Shown here in pieces: positions 11,834-23,669 of a DNA stretch of 64,000 nt. Below the pieces are notes generated by a model. That model saw only the letters and a list, made by a program, of their open reading frames with translations. It ran no database searches and was not told the origin of the DNA. Every line of letters starts with the position of its first letter. Within the stretch, counting starts at the first letter, position 1. The DNA is from Pomacea canaliculata (lineage: Eukaryota; Mollusca; Gastropoda; Architaenioglossa; Ampullariidae). The translations under genes and the position numbers were made by a program. The stretch spans positions 35,596,327 to 35,660,326 of the forward strand of contig NC_037590.1 of assembly GCF_003073045.1 (NCBI RefSeq). The letters run 5' to 3'.

Positions 11834-14097
11834 TTATCTCTTGGCATATGTCTGAATGTAGTCTCTCACTTTTGTCTTGAAGGATTCCTGAAAAGAAAAG
11901 AAAATTGAATATAAATGAAGCTGAAATAAATTACAAGTACTTAGAAAATCAGGCTTCATTAAGCAAACTTTTCAAACATCTTACAAAAATATTAATATTT
12001 AAATTTGTGAAGAACAAATAGCAGATTTCACAGATTTATACTATAAATACTATGGCACAGAACACTCCTTACGGTTTTACTTTTATCAGAAAGGTAGAAT
12101 TAAGCTGGTAATATGAAGTTCTGTCTAGGTAATATAACAAACTGATGAAACATCACAAAAGAACTCAAAGAACTCATATAAACTCAAACAACGAACCTTA
12201 TCTCTTGCATAATGCTCAGCAGCTTCTACATTTAATGGATCATCAAAATTGAGGAGATCCTGAAACAAAAATGTGAACCAAAATAAGCATTTGCAGAGGT
12301 AAGCACCAAATGATGTACAGCTTTGTAATCCTTTGACAAATGTGGCAGTGTGACATCAAACTGCTGACCCTTATGTAGATTATATTCAGATTATGTTCAG
12401 ATATGCTGATTAGATTTGGTTAACAGTCATGTATAATGTCACATTTGTTCTCCAGAGAGCTTTCCTTGGGATTTTGTACTTGTGTTTGTTGTCTCCAGGT
12501 GAAATTGCGTATTTTTGTGTTCAGGCTCTGCCACTCTTTTGACAAAATTTTTTAGCTTACTGATATTCTGTACCCTTGTATTTTGTAACCCACTGGTTGT
12601 TTATTCTGCATTAATATAAAGAAAAGGAATTTAAGCAGAGACTTATAATTTCAGTTTTGGGCTTAGCATAAAGTTCATGGGAAGTTCACAGGCAGATCTT
12701 TTTTTGCAAAAGAACATGCACAATTGTCTATATGCAGCATAGTTTGTTGTGACAAAGGCTATTTTAAGCACCTCTGCCATTTTATACATCTTCATTTATA
12801 GTTCTATGGTTTGTTGAGGTGTTGCATTTTCATTACACTGTGGGTTATTTAATCGTTGCTTGCAATGAATATTTTTTAAATGATATTTAAAATAAACATC
12901 TAACAACTTACTGAAAATAAAGAATTCAGTCCCCACACCACATCCTTCAATCGTCGTGTGGGAGCCCAACCAAGCCCATCATAGGAATTTTGACGAAGCA
13001 GACTAAGACAGATTTCTCCATTTTCTGTTATATTAGGATGCCATATCTTTGTGGCACATATAGCTTTTGGTGGCTGAAAATGAGGTCAGAATTTGTATTT
13101 TTATTAATCCTTCAATTCATATTAATGGGATGGATATTACTTCAAGTTAAGTAAATAAAAGTGTGTGCCCTTTTTAAGTATATTTATGTGTATCAAAAAT
13201 AGTTTTTAGCCTTCTTGCATTTTACTATGTACACTAAAACAGTCTAATAATGAAAAAAAAATAAAATTTTTTATGTTTAAATTTTAAAATGGTTATTTTT
13301 AGCATGATAATTTGTAAGAAGCCATTAAAGATATGTGATCTGATGGAAAGTACTTGACCTCACTTTTATTTGCTATCAACAAGTCAACAGCAAAGAGCAA
13401 AAAAAATACAAACAAACGAACAAAAAAGATTAACATGTGCTTTTAATACGCATCAACTTTTTTTCTAATAAATACTGTCATGGTTCTAAAGCAAGTTTTA
13501 ATCTTTAAACTCACCAAAATGTTGTATTCTTCTGGAATATCTATTTGAAACTTGAATCTCCCACCTTGCCATAAACCTTCATCAGGTGTAATGGTAAGAG
13601 AAAAATGGTGCAGAATACTTGGATCTTCGAAGTTGACTCTGCAAGTTCGTGGCATGTTCTCCTCCATTTCTTGCACCTCTATGATTGATAAATTAATGAT
13701 GATTTCAGAGTGGTTGAAAGGAAGATAAGAACAGGCAAATAATAGGAGCAAAATGAAAATCCAGAACTAATCAGCTTCCCAAGATCCTGGCATTAAGGTG
13801 ACACAAACATTAAGCTAGGATTTTACTATGAGAAAATTGCAAAAAATACTTAAATCCCTATATTGTGCTCTGGGAAAAAAATATTACCTTCAAATGTATG
13901 ATTGTGTGTGCGAGAGGAACAAAGAAAATGAGTGATTGGGAATGCGAGAAAATGTGAAAAATGCTGACAGAGAGCAAAGCAATATTTTTGTCACCTTTAA
14001 CAAGCAGCTGATCTCGGATGGATATCCGTTTAGGTTCTGTATCTGCCTCTCTTTTAGATCCTGACTGCTGTTTAATTTTTTTTGACAAGGTAATCAT
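11834..14097 (-). CDS. UBE2F: NEDD8-conjugating enzyme UBE2F
   Basis: Five exons (14097-13995, 13678-13515, 13073-12912, 12259-12197, 11887-11834) join in frame to 181 residues; human UBE2F has 185. The protein takes NEDD8 from the NAE1-UBA3 E1 and passes it to cullins, chiefly CUL5 with RBX2. The N-terminal extension with [10 protein letters not shown] corresponds to the UBA3-docking tail of UBE2F. The UBC fold follows: [14 protein letters not shown], the HPN motif at 101-103, the catalytic Cys111 in GEICLSLLR, then [19 protein letters not shown] and the end at YAKR. All junctions are GT..AG and the total is a multiple of three. It lies head-to-head with CASC3, with about 1 kb between start codons. 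No defect was seen. Confidence 0.97.
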
Positions 14098-15137
14098 TTT
14101 TCCTTCAACAGATTATAAACAAAATATTGAAATAGCATCAATTAATTCAATAAAAATTAGAAGTCCTGAAAATTTAAAGTTGTCTAAAATTTTTATTCAG
14201 ACTACTTTAGGTTTGTACCGATTCCATCAATCTCACTTATCTCAATCAATCTCAGTGTCACTGTTTATGGTGATTCTCATAAAAATACAAAAGAAATTGT
14301 TAACACCTTAGAAAAAGGCACAAATATCAAGTCCTTGAAAATGACACTATAAAGATCCGTCAATTAATTCTTAATTTAAACGATGATTGGAACATTGATT
14401 ATTTAATGCATGCAAATTTTGAGAATTTAGACTTCTATAGATATACTGGAAAACGATCAAACAAATCTAAATTTCTTCCAAAAGTAAAATAACCCCCAAA
14501 ATACAATGAAGTAAGCAAGGGTCTGTTGCTCTTTAAAGCTTTCTTTCTTAGGAGCATGTTTGAGCTCAATAATGGGATACATCTCCACCGAGATTCTCTA
14601 CAAAAGTTTATTTTCTGTATCTCATCTTGACTTCCTATAAAGAAATAGGCTGTAAACAGGCTAATTTAGCAGCCAGTAGTAGGAGCACTGGGGAATATAT
14701 ACCTGGTAATGTTAGTTATTTTGTGAACAAGGTGATTACAAGTGAGGAAGCCGGATTGGTGAAACAAGCATATATATAAGGTATCCAACAGAAACCTTAT
14801 GCCGATATTAAATTATACTTGAAATTTTAATTTAAACAGTATTTTTCCTCAAGAAGACGCTGTAATGCGACCATGAAAGTGAACAAACCTTATCAACTAT
14901 TATCACTTATTACAGTGCTGAGCGAAATAAGTTGACCCGGAACTTAACATCTTGTCTCCTACATCGTTGATAAGTTATTTACATAAATTGTTTATTTATT
15001 TTTATGAAGTACAAGGAATACAATAACATACATTTTTAATAATATAATTTATATAAAAATAATAAAGTAGTTTTTACCTAATTTATGTCTTTTGTCTCAA
15101 ATGTTATTTTCTAGTGTCCATTTTGTGCAAATCCAAA
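14098..15137. promoter_or_regulatory. Head-to-head interval between UBE2F and CASC3
   Basis: The 1.04 kb between the two start codons must hold both 5' UTRs and the promoters, or one shared promoter. The stretch is AT-rich with a slightly CpG-containing part around 14,900-14,970. No TATA box or other motif is convincing. Confidence 0.4.
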
Positions 15138-18100
15138 ATGGCAGATCGACGAAGAAGACGTACGCTCGAAGACGAAGGGGAAGAAACAGTCTCTCCATCT
15201 CAGGTTGCAGAGGTTAAACGAAGACCCTCAGAATGTGTAAGAATTATTTATGTAATATTGATTATGCAGCTTATTGATGAAATGAATAATATAGTAAAAT
15301 ATTGCATAATTGTTGACAGACATCGCGATGAATTTCGCTGGGTTTCACTAATTCTACATCGACAGAGAGGGAAAAAGGTAATCGTGTAAGCTTACTATGA
15401 GTAAGAACTACAGTTTATGCATTGTAAATTGAATGTGCGGGAACATAGTTCATAGTATTTACTGTAGTTTGGAATAGTTTCGACGCAGGTTATAATTATC
15501 GGCGAGGATCTTAGCGACTGTTCCGTAATTTTTTTTCCCAGCAGAGTGTGTTACAAGTATGGTAGATAGCAAGCAGTCATAAAAGTTCAGATGGATCATG
15601 TTAAAATATTGGCTTTGCAAATCTTTAAAGTTTTTTGCGTCACTGTACATGGGGGTGAGAGTGTGTGTGGTCACTGGTCATTTTGTCCCACAGCCTTAGT
15701 CAAATAACGAACTAATATACACGTCCTTGGTCAAATCGTCATAGCTATGTCTAAACACTGAAAAGTCAAATCGTTCTAGGCCCAAGAGACTCAAATAATA
15801 ATAATTAGCATGTTTCTTTCTCATATTATGTTTTGAAGGGTGAATTTAATTCTTTTTCATTAATCTGAAGATGTTACACCACTTCTTCACTCTCTTTATT
15901 GGCTACCAATTAAACTTTCTCAGCTCTGTGCTATGGATTGTTTGATGGCTTCTCCTCTAACTACTTTACTAAAATCTTGTCTGTCCACACTCCTGACCAA
16001 AACCATCGCTTTTAATCAGACTCATGCATTCTGTCCCTCCCTTCTACATAGACAGTCACATACAGACAACAGATGTCCTCCCTCTGTGCTGCAAAGCTGT
16101 GGAACTCTTCCACATCACATTCACCACTCAGACTCCAAGGCTTCTTTCAAGTGTTCTTTTAAAATATATCTGTTCGTTAAGTACTATCCCTGAATTACTA
16201 TCCTGAACTCCTTTTGCAATATTGTCTTGTGAACCATCATCTAATAACTCCATCTTGCACTGTTTATGGTTCCTATATCCCTTCATACTATTATCCATTG
16301 CTTTACATTCTACTCCTGTACTTCATCTTTTTCAGTGTGCCTACACCTATCTCACCATCCACTGTCGGTTATCCATTCATCATTACTAGTCTGTGCAGAG
16401 AGTGTGATCTTAGTTGTGATGCTGTGCATTACAAGTACACATTATTATTTAGAAAAAAATCTTTAAGATTCAAAAAAAATTTTTTTTTTTTTTCACTTTA
16501 CCCTTACTTTCTTCTGCTGATTGATTCGAAGTTAACAAGATTGAAGGGAAAATTAAAAAATACAGCACTAATTATTTAGGACATGACTGATAAATGTTTT
16601 ATGCCAAAAGATAAATGTATTGTGAAATTTTCTTTTTTTCAGGAAAGTGAGGGAGAAGCAGCAGATGGAGGTATGTTCAATTTATTAATAGTAATGTTTA
16701 TTTATAGAGTGCATTATCTCGCTAACAAAAGCTCAAAAAGGGGTTTATGTAAAAAGAATTCGCACAAGCACATACAGTAGGCATCAAATGCATTTTACAA
16801 ATCCATCCACCATCATTCAGATCAAGACTGCTCACTTAGCCTGTGTCTCATTTATGCACACACACTAGAGGAAATCAGAGTGCCCAAAGAAAACACACCA
16901 ACAATCAGCCCTATAAACAGGTGTCACATTCAAAGAAAGATATGTCACAAAAGTGAGATACAAATCCATGACACCTTATCCTTACTGTTGTGGTGAAGGG
17001 TGTTATAGCCTCTGCACCACCAATCACTCTTATTGGATTGATTATTTAAAGCATCAGTATTGGAGACCTACCATAGATCTTCATTCTTGACTATTCTCAG
17101 TTTCTTTGAGGGGTGGTCAGTACTCATAGCACAGGGGCTCATGCCAGCATAGGAAGAATCCATACTTCTCTCTGTGGAAAGGGGGCTATGTAGAAGTGAT
17201 GTATTATTCTTTCTTGTTCTACTGCATGCAGAACACTAATCATAACATTAACTGGCTGGCTCGGCATCAACACCAATTTGCCCTAGCTTGTTTGACTTGT
17301 TTTTTATCTTGATTTTTGTCCTATCTGCTGCTTGCTCATTTCATGCTAGCTCATTACTTTTCTCATTTTGGAGAACTTTTTAGTTAGATTTATATGCTGC
17401 AGACATTTATTATTTATATTCGTCATATTCTGCTTTAACCATTATTGCTGGTTTGTTTTCAGACATTGCATCAGAGTATGAGAGTGCTACAGAGGAGAGT
17501 CGTGAAGCGGGGGTATGACAAATACATTACATACTCTTGAAAAAAAAAACTTTGCTGTACATAACAAATTTTTTTCTATATATATATAAACTTATTTTCT
17601 TTAACTTGTTCATCGCTTCATATAACAAATATAGGTCAAGGTAGGTCACTCTAACAATAGACAATTCTGAATGCAACTATTCCCTCCTTCGCACAGTCTG
17701 TAGTTCATGAGTAAAACTAATCAAAGTAAATGATTTTAAAAGCGCCATTTCAGTAATGTGTAGCATTTGTTTAACTCTTTAGGGAGATGAGGAGGAAGAA
17801 GAAGAGAGTGAGGAGGGCAGTGAAGAAGAAGATACAGAAGAAGAAACAGAAGAGGGTTCAGAGAATGAATACTCTGATGAAGATGTGATCATAGAGGAGG
17901 AAGAAGAGCAGATTGTTGAAGAGAGGCAGAGTGGTGATGGGGAGGTAAACTTTGTATTTTTACTTTAATTGTGGCTGTAATATGTCCTTTGGCCCATTGT
18001 AATCCATGCAGAAGTCATCTAAAGTAACACGGCAAGTATTTTTGTCAATCCAAAATGGTCAAGTGGTGCTTGATATAATGCCTAGCTATCTGCCTGTGTT

Positions 18101-21100
18101 TGTTTCGCAGGAGCAGCCAGATAAGGAACATGTAGATGATGATGAAGACAAAAAGAATCCGGCCTATGTTCCTCGCAAAGGGGCTTTTTATGAGCATGAT
18201 CTACGCACAGGTGAAGAAGCACCACAAGAGCCAGAACTAAAGTGAGGATTTTTTGTTGGAGGAGAGTGTGTGCAGATGCTTGTTTTCATTGGGAGCTTAT
18301 CGAAGTGAGGAGCAGCTTAAGAAAATAGTGGTTTTTGAGTGACCTGGTCAAATTTGAGATAATGTCAGATAATGTCTCGGACACACTGTTCTTTCTCAGT
18401 ATGTGGCATCAGTTAACAGGGCTGGCTGCCTTGCCGTGATATAGCCTTAGTTGCTAGCTCGGCATAAACCACCAATCCCCCCTCCCCCTCCTGGGTCACT
18501 CTTTTCCAAATCATTCACATTTTTTAGTTTATATAGTAGTTTCCAGTTTAAAAAATGTGAAATGATGTGGTCTGATTGGTTCCTAACCTTAACAATGAGC
18601 AGTTCCGTCATCAGCAATGAAATTTGTTGATTTATTCCAACTCAGTTGTGATTGATACATAGTTTTTTTGGAAAAAAGGTCTCTATTTGCCAAGTTCTCA
18701 GGGTGGAGGGTACCATGTTTGATTGCTTACATCTGGAAATCTTGAGATATTAAAATGTTCTTACATCATCCTTTAGATCATTGCCTCTAGTTCACAAAAA
18801 AAACCCCAAAAGATTTGGAACATGACTTATGGTATTGTGTAGCTGTGTTTCAAATACTTGTACATTTTTAAACAAAACTGCTGATTTAAGTCACAATTTT
18901 CATTGTAGGTCTTCAAAAACATTTTTATGTATTTATTTACATTTTATTACTCTATAATAATTCAAAATATACATTTTAATTTTTGGAGTATTCTCCTGAC
19001 TTAATATTAACGTTTGCTATGTTCATTATTGTGCAATAAACTGCCATTTCAGGCCCAAGAAGAAACTATGGCAGGATGAAGGAAAGTGGGCACATGACCG
19101 ATACCATGATGATATGCAAGCCCCCAAATCCCGCGAAGAACTAATTGCATTGTATGGTTACGATATTCGTGCTAGTGATAAGCCACCAGATGCACCCCCT
19201 CCTCGCAAGAGTAGCAACCGGTAAGCAAGTAATGGCTTTCAACCAGATATCCTGAGGTTATCTGGTAGACTGCAGTTTGTAAGACATCGATGTAAATGAG
19301 TAATCCAAGAAATCAGTTCAGATGTAAGAAAAGGCATGAAAAAGGGAGGCAAGAGAAGAGTTTTCACTCAGCCTCACAAAAATATGCTTATCATTGGCAT
19401 GGAGCCAAAGGAACTGGCTGTAGTTTTTCCGAACCATTTCTTGGTTTACATTGCATAATAATCTTTCTGCTGTGGGCATATTTAATAGAGAAGTCTTCCA
19501 GCACCAGCATTTTGTTTCTAAGTACCTTGTATAAACCAGTTTTCTGTGTGTGTTTATGTGCTTGCAACGTTGGTCCTATTTTTACTGGGAACCGAAGAAT
19601 CGGATGAGTAGGATTGAAGTTTTTGGTGGTATAGTGGAGGGGTTGAGTTATTTAATGGGTAGGGAATGTGTGAGTTAGGGTGCTTAAAAATTTTGTGGCT
19701 GAGATTTTGGTAGAGAGCTGGAAAATGATTCATTTAATTAAAATTCTAGAAACCAAGATTCTGGGTAAACCAATGGCTTTACCTCATTCATGTGTCATTA
19801 CCCATACTCATTCATGTACAGTTCTCAATTTCTGTTAATGATAAGACTGTACCTGTGTAAATGCTTCAAGTGACTAAAGCCTTGTATTTTTGTTTTTGAC
19901 AAAGGGGACGAAGGCAGCCACAAAGGAGAGCGAAACTAGAAGAATATATTGAGCCTCCACAGCATCAGCGATTTGCAGTTATTGATACCACAGATCAGCA
20001 TAGGAAACCTCGTGGAAAACCAAAACAACAGTCATATGAAGACTATGAGGACGATATTGATGTTCCATATATGGCAACCATTGACACAACAGAGAGCTCA
20101 GCTAACCAGTATCGCTCCAAGAATCAGCAACGTCGAGGAGGACCACGTCTAAGAAGAGATTATCCATCATTCAGTGAAAGGTCTAGTGGCAACCCAGGGA
20201 ATCGCTTACAGGATGCAGAATTCAAAGAAGAGCGCTTTTTCCACCCACGAGAATCACGTCCTTCCAGATTTCAGGATGCTCACCACAAGGATGTGCCATC
20301 ACAAGAAACTCGCTCCAGGGATGCCCAAATCCTCAGAGATCAACCTCAAGATACAAAGCTGCAAGAGAAACGAAATCAGGATGCCTATAGAATCAAAAAC
20401 AGTTATCGAAAAGAAGAGCATGCTGACAGTAATGTTCCATATAACAGCCAAAACAACAACTTTGGAGGAAAACGAGGAGGTGCTAGAGGGGGTGTGGCTA
20501 ATCGTATGCAAGTGCGAGAGCATAAAATCCGAGGTTTTGTTCATGGTGAGGTGGAGAGAGATCAGCAACCATCAAACAGTGAGCATTCCAACAGTGAAGT
20601 TGTGCCCAACCTGCGAGAGTTTACTAATTCAACGTACAAGAATACAACCGTGCAAGAAGGTGGGAAGAGCATGCAGGTGGATGTGACAGGTCCCACAGGG
20701 GTTAGGGGAACCCAGACCAGCCAGGATGTTGTCATTTCCAACAAAGAGAATGTACAGACCATCAGTGTTACTATCACAAATACCACAACAGAAAGGAAGT
20801 CTTATGCAAAAGAGAGACGCGGAAAAGGTGGGAGTCGCACTGGACTTGGCCAGGTGGCCGTAGAGGAAGTTGATAGTACCGGAGATAGCAAAGCCGTCAG
20901 CGTGGCCGAGAATTCAGAAGCTGTGCAGTCGGTCAGCACCCAAGGTAATTACTTGCTGTTGAAGCAACAAATCTCAGCTAATGTGTGAGGGTTTTACACT
21001 GTTCTGTCCATTCTTGTGCTGAGCTGTGATTGTCAGCCTATTTTCTTGCCTTAGATTTTGTAGTAATAACATTATGTAACTAATATAATAAGTCTCATTG

Positions 21101-23669
21101 ATATATTTTGTCTGAAAGTACATTGCATTCATATTCTCCAAAGTTTTTTTCCTCTTGTTACAGGTTCGGGTGATCAGAAACCTGCTGGAAACACTTATGC
21201 TTCTGGGTCTAATGGGTCTAAGCAAGAAGCAAGGGAACCAAGTCGTCCAAAACGCTATTCATCACAACGCCAGCGTAGCATGCCTGAACCAGTCTACCCA
21301 AGCACAACTCCACAGCAGGGCCCTGTAGACACTGGAACTAAATATTACAACCAGGGTTAGTTTCTGGTGGTGTTTTTTTTTTTAAATTAATTTAAAGGTC
21401 TTCTGAAGAAGGCAAGTTTTTTATTTAAAATAATCTTGTTTACCTGTGCTATGCATTTGTGGCTTTTTATAAAGATGTTTTTAATAGTCTTTACTGTATG
21501 CAATCGGTGCTTGTCTTCCATGAATTTCCCCCACCCCTCTATGCCCATGAAGTGGTAAGCAAAAAACATTCAGTGCTATGGCATCTGTGAAAGTACATGA
21601 GTAAAAGTGATGAGTGTCTATTATTTCAGCTGTGTATCCACCTACGCCACCTGCTTATTTCCACCCTGAAGGGCCACCTCCAATCCCTCAACGACCTCCA
21701 CCATCCCAAGATCCTGCTACCTTCAGTCCTGCTATGCTACAGCCGCCAATACCTTTTCACCTTCCAGGTAAAGAAGTATGGTCATGGACAAGAAAGAAGT
21801 TAACATGTTGCTGAGTCTTGCATTTCATAATGTTCATTTGTGTCTAAAAATCTCTCATCACTTTGCTAATTGCTTTGTTACACAACAGTGTCTGGTCCTG
21901 GAATGCCAAGTCCACCACGACTCTTTGGCCCCTCTGCAGGTGGTACTCCTCCTGTGTCCATCAGCAATGCTTCTCCAACTCTTTTACCTGCCCCATACTT
22001 GGCTGCACCAGGTGTCATCTACAGTGCCCCTCCTCCACCCCCAGTAGCAACTGCACCATACCAGGTGCCACTAGCATACACGTCACCACCCACTGCACCA
22101 CCTCCAGCAGCGCTCACCCAGCCACCATTGGCCTCACCACAGGTTTGTAAGGCTTTTGGTTGAAAGATGAAGACAGAGATTATCTGTATAAAGAAAGAAG
22201 AAAAAGAAAACTACAGATTTTAAAGGTGTGCAGTAATGCAAATAGGCCATGAGGCACAAAACTTTAAAGCTTAAATATATAAACATTAAATTAGAAGACT
22301 TAAAATATAAATTGTATTTATTTTTAAATGTTTGGAGGGATCTTTACTGTGCTTAAAAAGTGATCTGACGGTGAGAAAGGTAGGCCTGACATGGCTGGTA
22401 TAACTGCAGAATCTTTCTTCAGGAATATGTTACTAATTCTTCAAAAGAAAAGCCAAATGTTTTCCTTTGTAAAATGGGCAAAATAAAAATGAAATCAAAA
22501 TTAAATGTAAATCTTAACCATTAGCTGGGGTTATTATACTAGCACAGTGTGGACCAGATCATTTGTATCTCCAATGTTCTCATCACCACAGAATCAGTCA
22601 GAGGTGTACCGAGGAGGCACAACCTATTACCCACCTCACCTTCAGCAGCCCTCTGCACGGTCACCTGCACGGCGACCAAAAGTGGCTATTCCCATTGTAG
22701 ATCCACAAGTAAGTATAATCTCACGGTATGTTTATGAAACAAATGGGTGGATGGATGTTATGAGGAAAAAAAAGCTCGCAAAGTACTTCTTACCTTCCAT
22801 TCAGCATTCGCCTTATCGCCTGTATTCCCAAAACCTTCCTTCACCCCATTACGTAAAGAAAATCAGATTTTATTAAGAAACTAACATATATCTACTCCAG
22901 CTTCTTTCAACGCTTTTCTTGTCAAATAGGTCCACCTACATCTCACATTAGAGTCAGTCTGTTTTCTTTCACTAAGGGTACACAAACATGAGGGCCTTCA
23001 TGATTTGAATTAGAGCTGTGTTTGAGATGACGATTGTAAGTGGACAATTCATTTGCAACCTAAAATTACAATCACTTCAGTATCTATCGCATAAATTCTT
23101 TTGCTTTAATTTAAAAAGGTAAATTTTGTGAAGGCAGATTTTTATAAACACTTGAATGTAAGGAAATAATACAGATGAATTATTATGACATAATATGGCA
23201 CAGTATGAATAACAAGTTTAAAATATATTCTGAGTATCTGTTTCTGGTCAGAATCAAACGCAGGAAGGTTTAGTCTCTCTGAAATGTGCAGGAGCTGAAA
23301 AAGAAGAACGTAACAAATGGCAAAGTGGAAGAAAGAAGAGTTGATAGTGGCATGCAGGAGACCATGTCAAGTGATCAGGATTCTGTGCAACATCAGGAAC
23401 TGTCAACATCTGATGAGACCGAGCAGTTGGACCTTTCAAAGACTGTCAAAACTGTGCCTGCAGGAGAGAAAGAAGACTGTACAGTCAATCCTCCAGTCCC
23501 AGAAAAGCCCATGACTGCAGCCTCTCCAGTTTCTACAGTGACTGCTGACCCAAAGATGTTGGAATCATTATCTACTGACAGTTCTATGCCAATCAGGTTT
23601 GGTGATATAGGTGCAACAGAGAATGTAGAAAATGCCAGCTCTGCTGTCACAGTTGAGCAGACTTGCTGA
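15138..23669 (+). CDS. CASC3: Exon junction complex core subunit CASC3 (Barentsz/MLN51)
   Basis: Twelve exons join in frame to 918 residues: 15138-15236, 16643-16670, 17463-17512, 17783-17944, 18111-18241, 19053-19220, 19905-20944, 21164-21355, 21630-21767, 21889-22142, 22592-22708, 23292-23669. CASC3 binds eIF4A3 and RNA in the exon junction complex and acts in mRNA localisation and decay. The protein begins MADRRRRR as the human one does, and an acidic Glu-rich stretch follows. The SELOR domain spans exons 5-6 (DDDEDKKNPAYVPRKG, LWQDEGKWAHDRY, SREELIALYGYDIR). PKRYSSQRQR... and a Pro-rich region with VYRGGTTYYPP match the vertebrate C-terminal half. It is longer than the human protein (703 residues), mainly through exon 7 and the last exon. 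The first codon is ATGGCAGATC; a GTG-initiated extension is not needed. Confidence 0.96.
15860..16455 (+). mobile_element. CR1/L2-like LINE, 3' end of ORF2 plus 3' UTR
   Basis: In CASC3 intron 1, a frame ending at 16,193 has the late-ORF2 signature of CR1/L2-type LINEs: LYWLPIK, then CPPSVLQSCGTLPHHI, HSDSKASFK and KIYLF. The usual consensus is close to 'AxKLWNSLPxxIRxSxSxxxFKxxLKTxLF'. The 3' UTR that follows is shared, in the opposite orientation, with the copy at 49,638-50,330, including a terminal segment near tgcattacaagtacac. Only the 5'-truncated end is present, and the sense frame is degraded upstream, so it cannot move by itself. Confidence 0.75.
16678..17036 (-). mobile_element. tRNA-headed SINE with central domain and LINE-like tail
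   Basis: Read on the minus strand, the element starts near 17,025 with a tRNA-like head (ggtggtgcagaggctataac, then a degenerate B box ggatttgtatctc). It continues through a central domain (gacacctgtttatag, ttttctttgggcactctgat) and ends in a tail like tgcactctataaataaac before an AT-rich repeat. The central domain matches the SINE at 5,565-5,795. This layout is that of SINEs with a conserved core (V-, Deu-, Ceph- and Meta-SINE types); which type is not settled. It lies in CASC3 intron 2. Confidence 0.7.
17180..17280 (+). mobile_element. SINE 3' fragment (shared tail family)
   Basis: The end reads ggctggctcggcatcaacac caat. The same tail occurs at 18,418-18,480 and, more diverged, at 29,733-29,751. 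It lies in CASC3 intron 2 and is a truncated copy without a visible tRNA head. Confidence 0.45.
18418..18480 (+). mobile_element. SINE 3' fragment (shared tail family)
   Basis: The segment ttgccgtgatatagccttag followed by ctagctcggcataaac and ccaccaat matches the tails at 17,255-17,280 and 29,733-29,751. It is a short, 5'-truncated copy in CASC3 intron 5. Confidence 0.5.

Noticed and set aside
18006-18110. Extension of CASC3 exon 5 upstream to an ATG at 18,006
   Set aside because: A good acceptor (tttcgcag) at 18,103-18,110 and the phase from exon 4 show that exon 5 starts at 18,111; the upstream part is intron.
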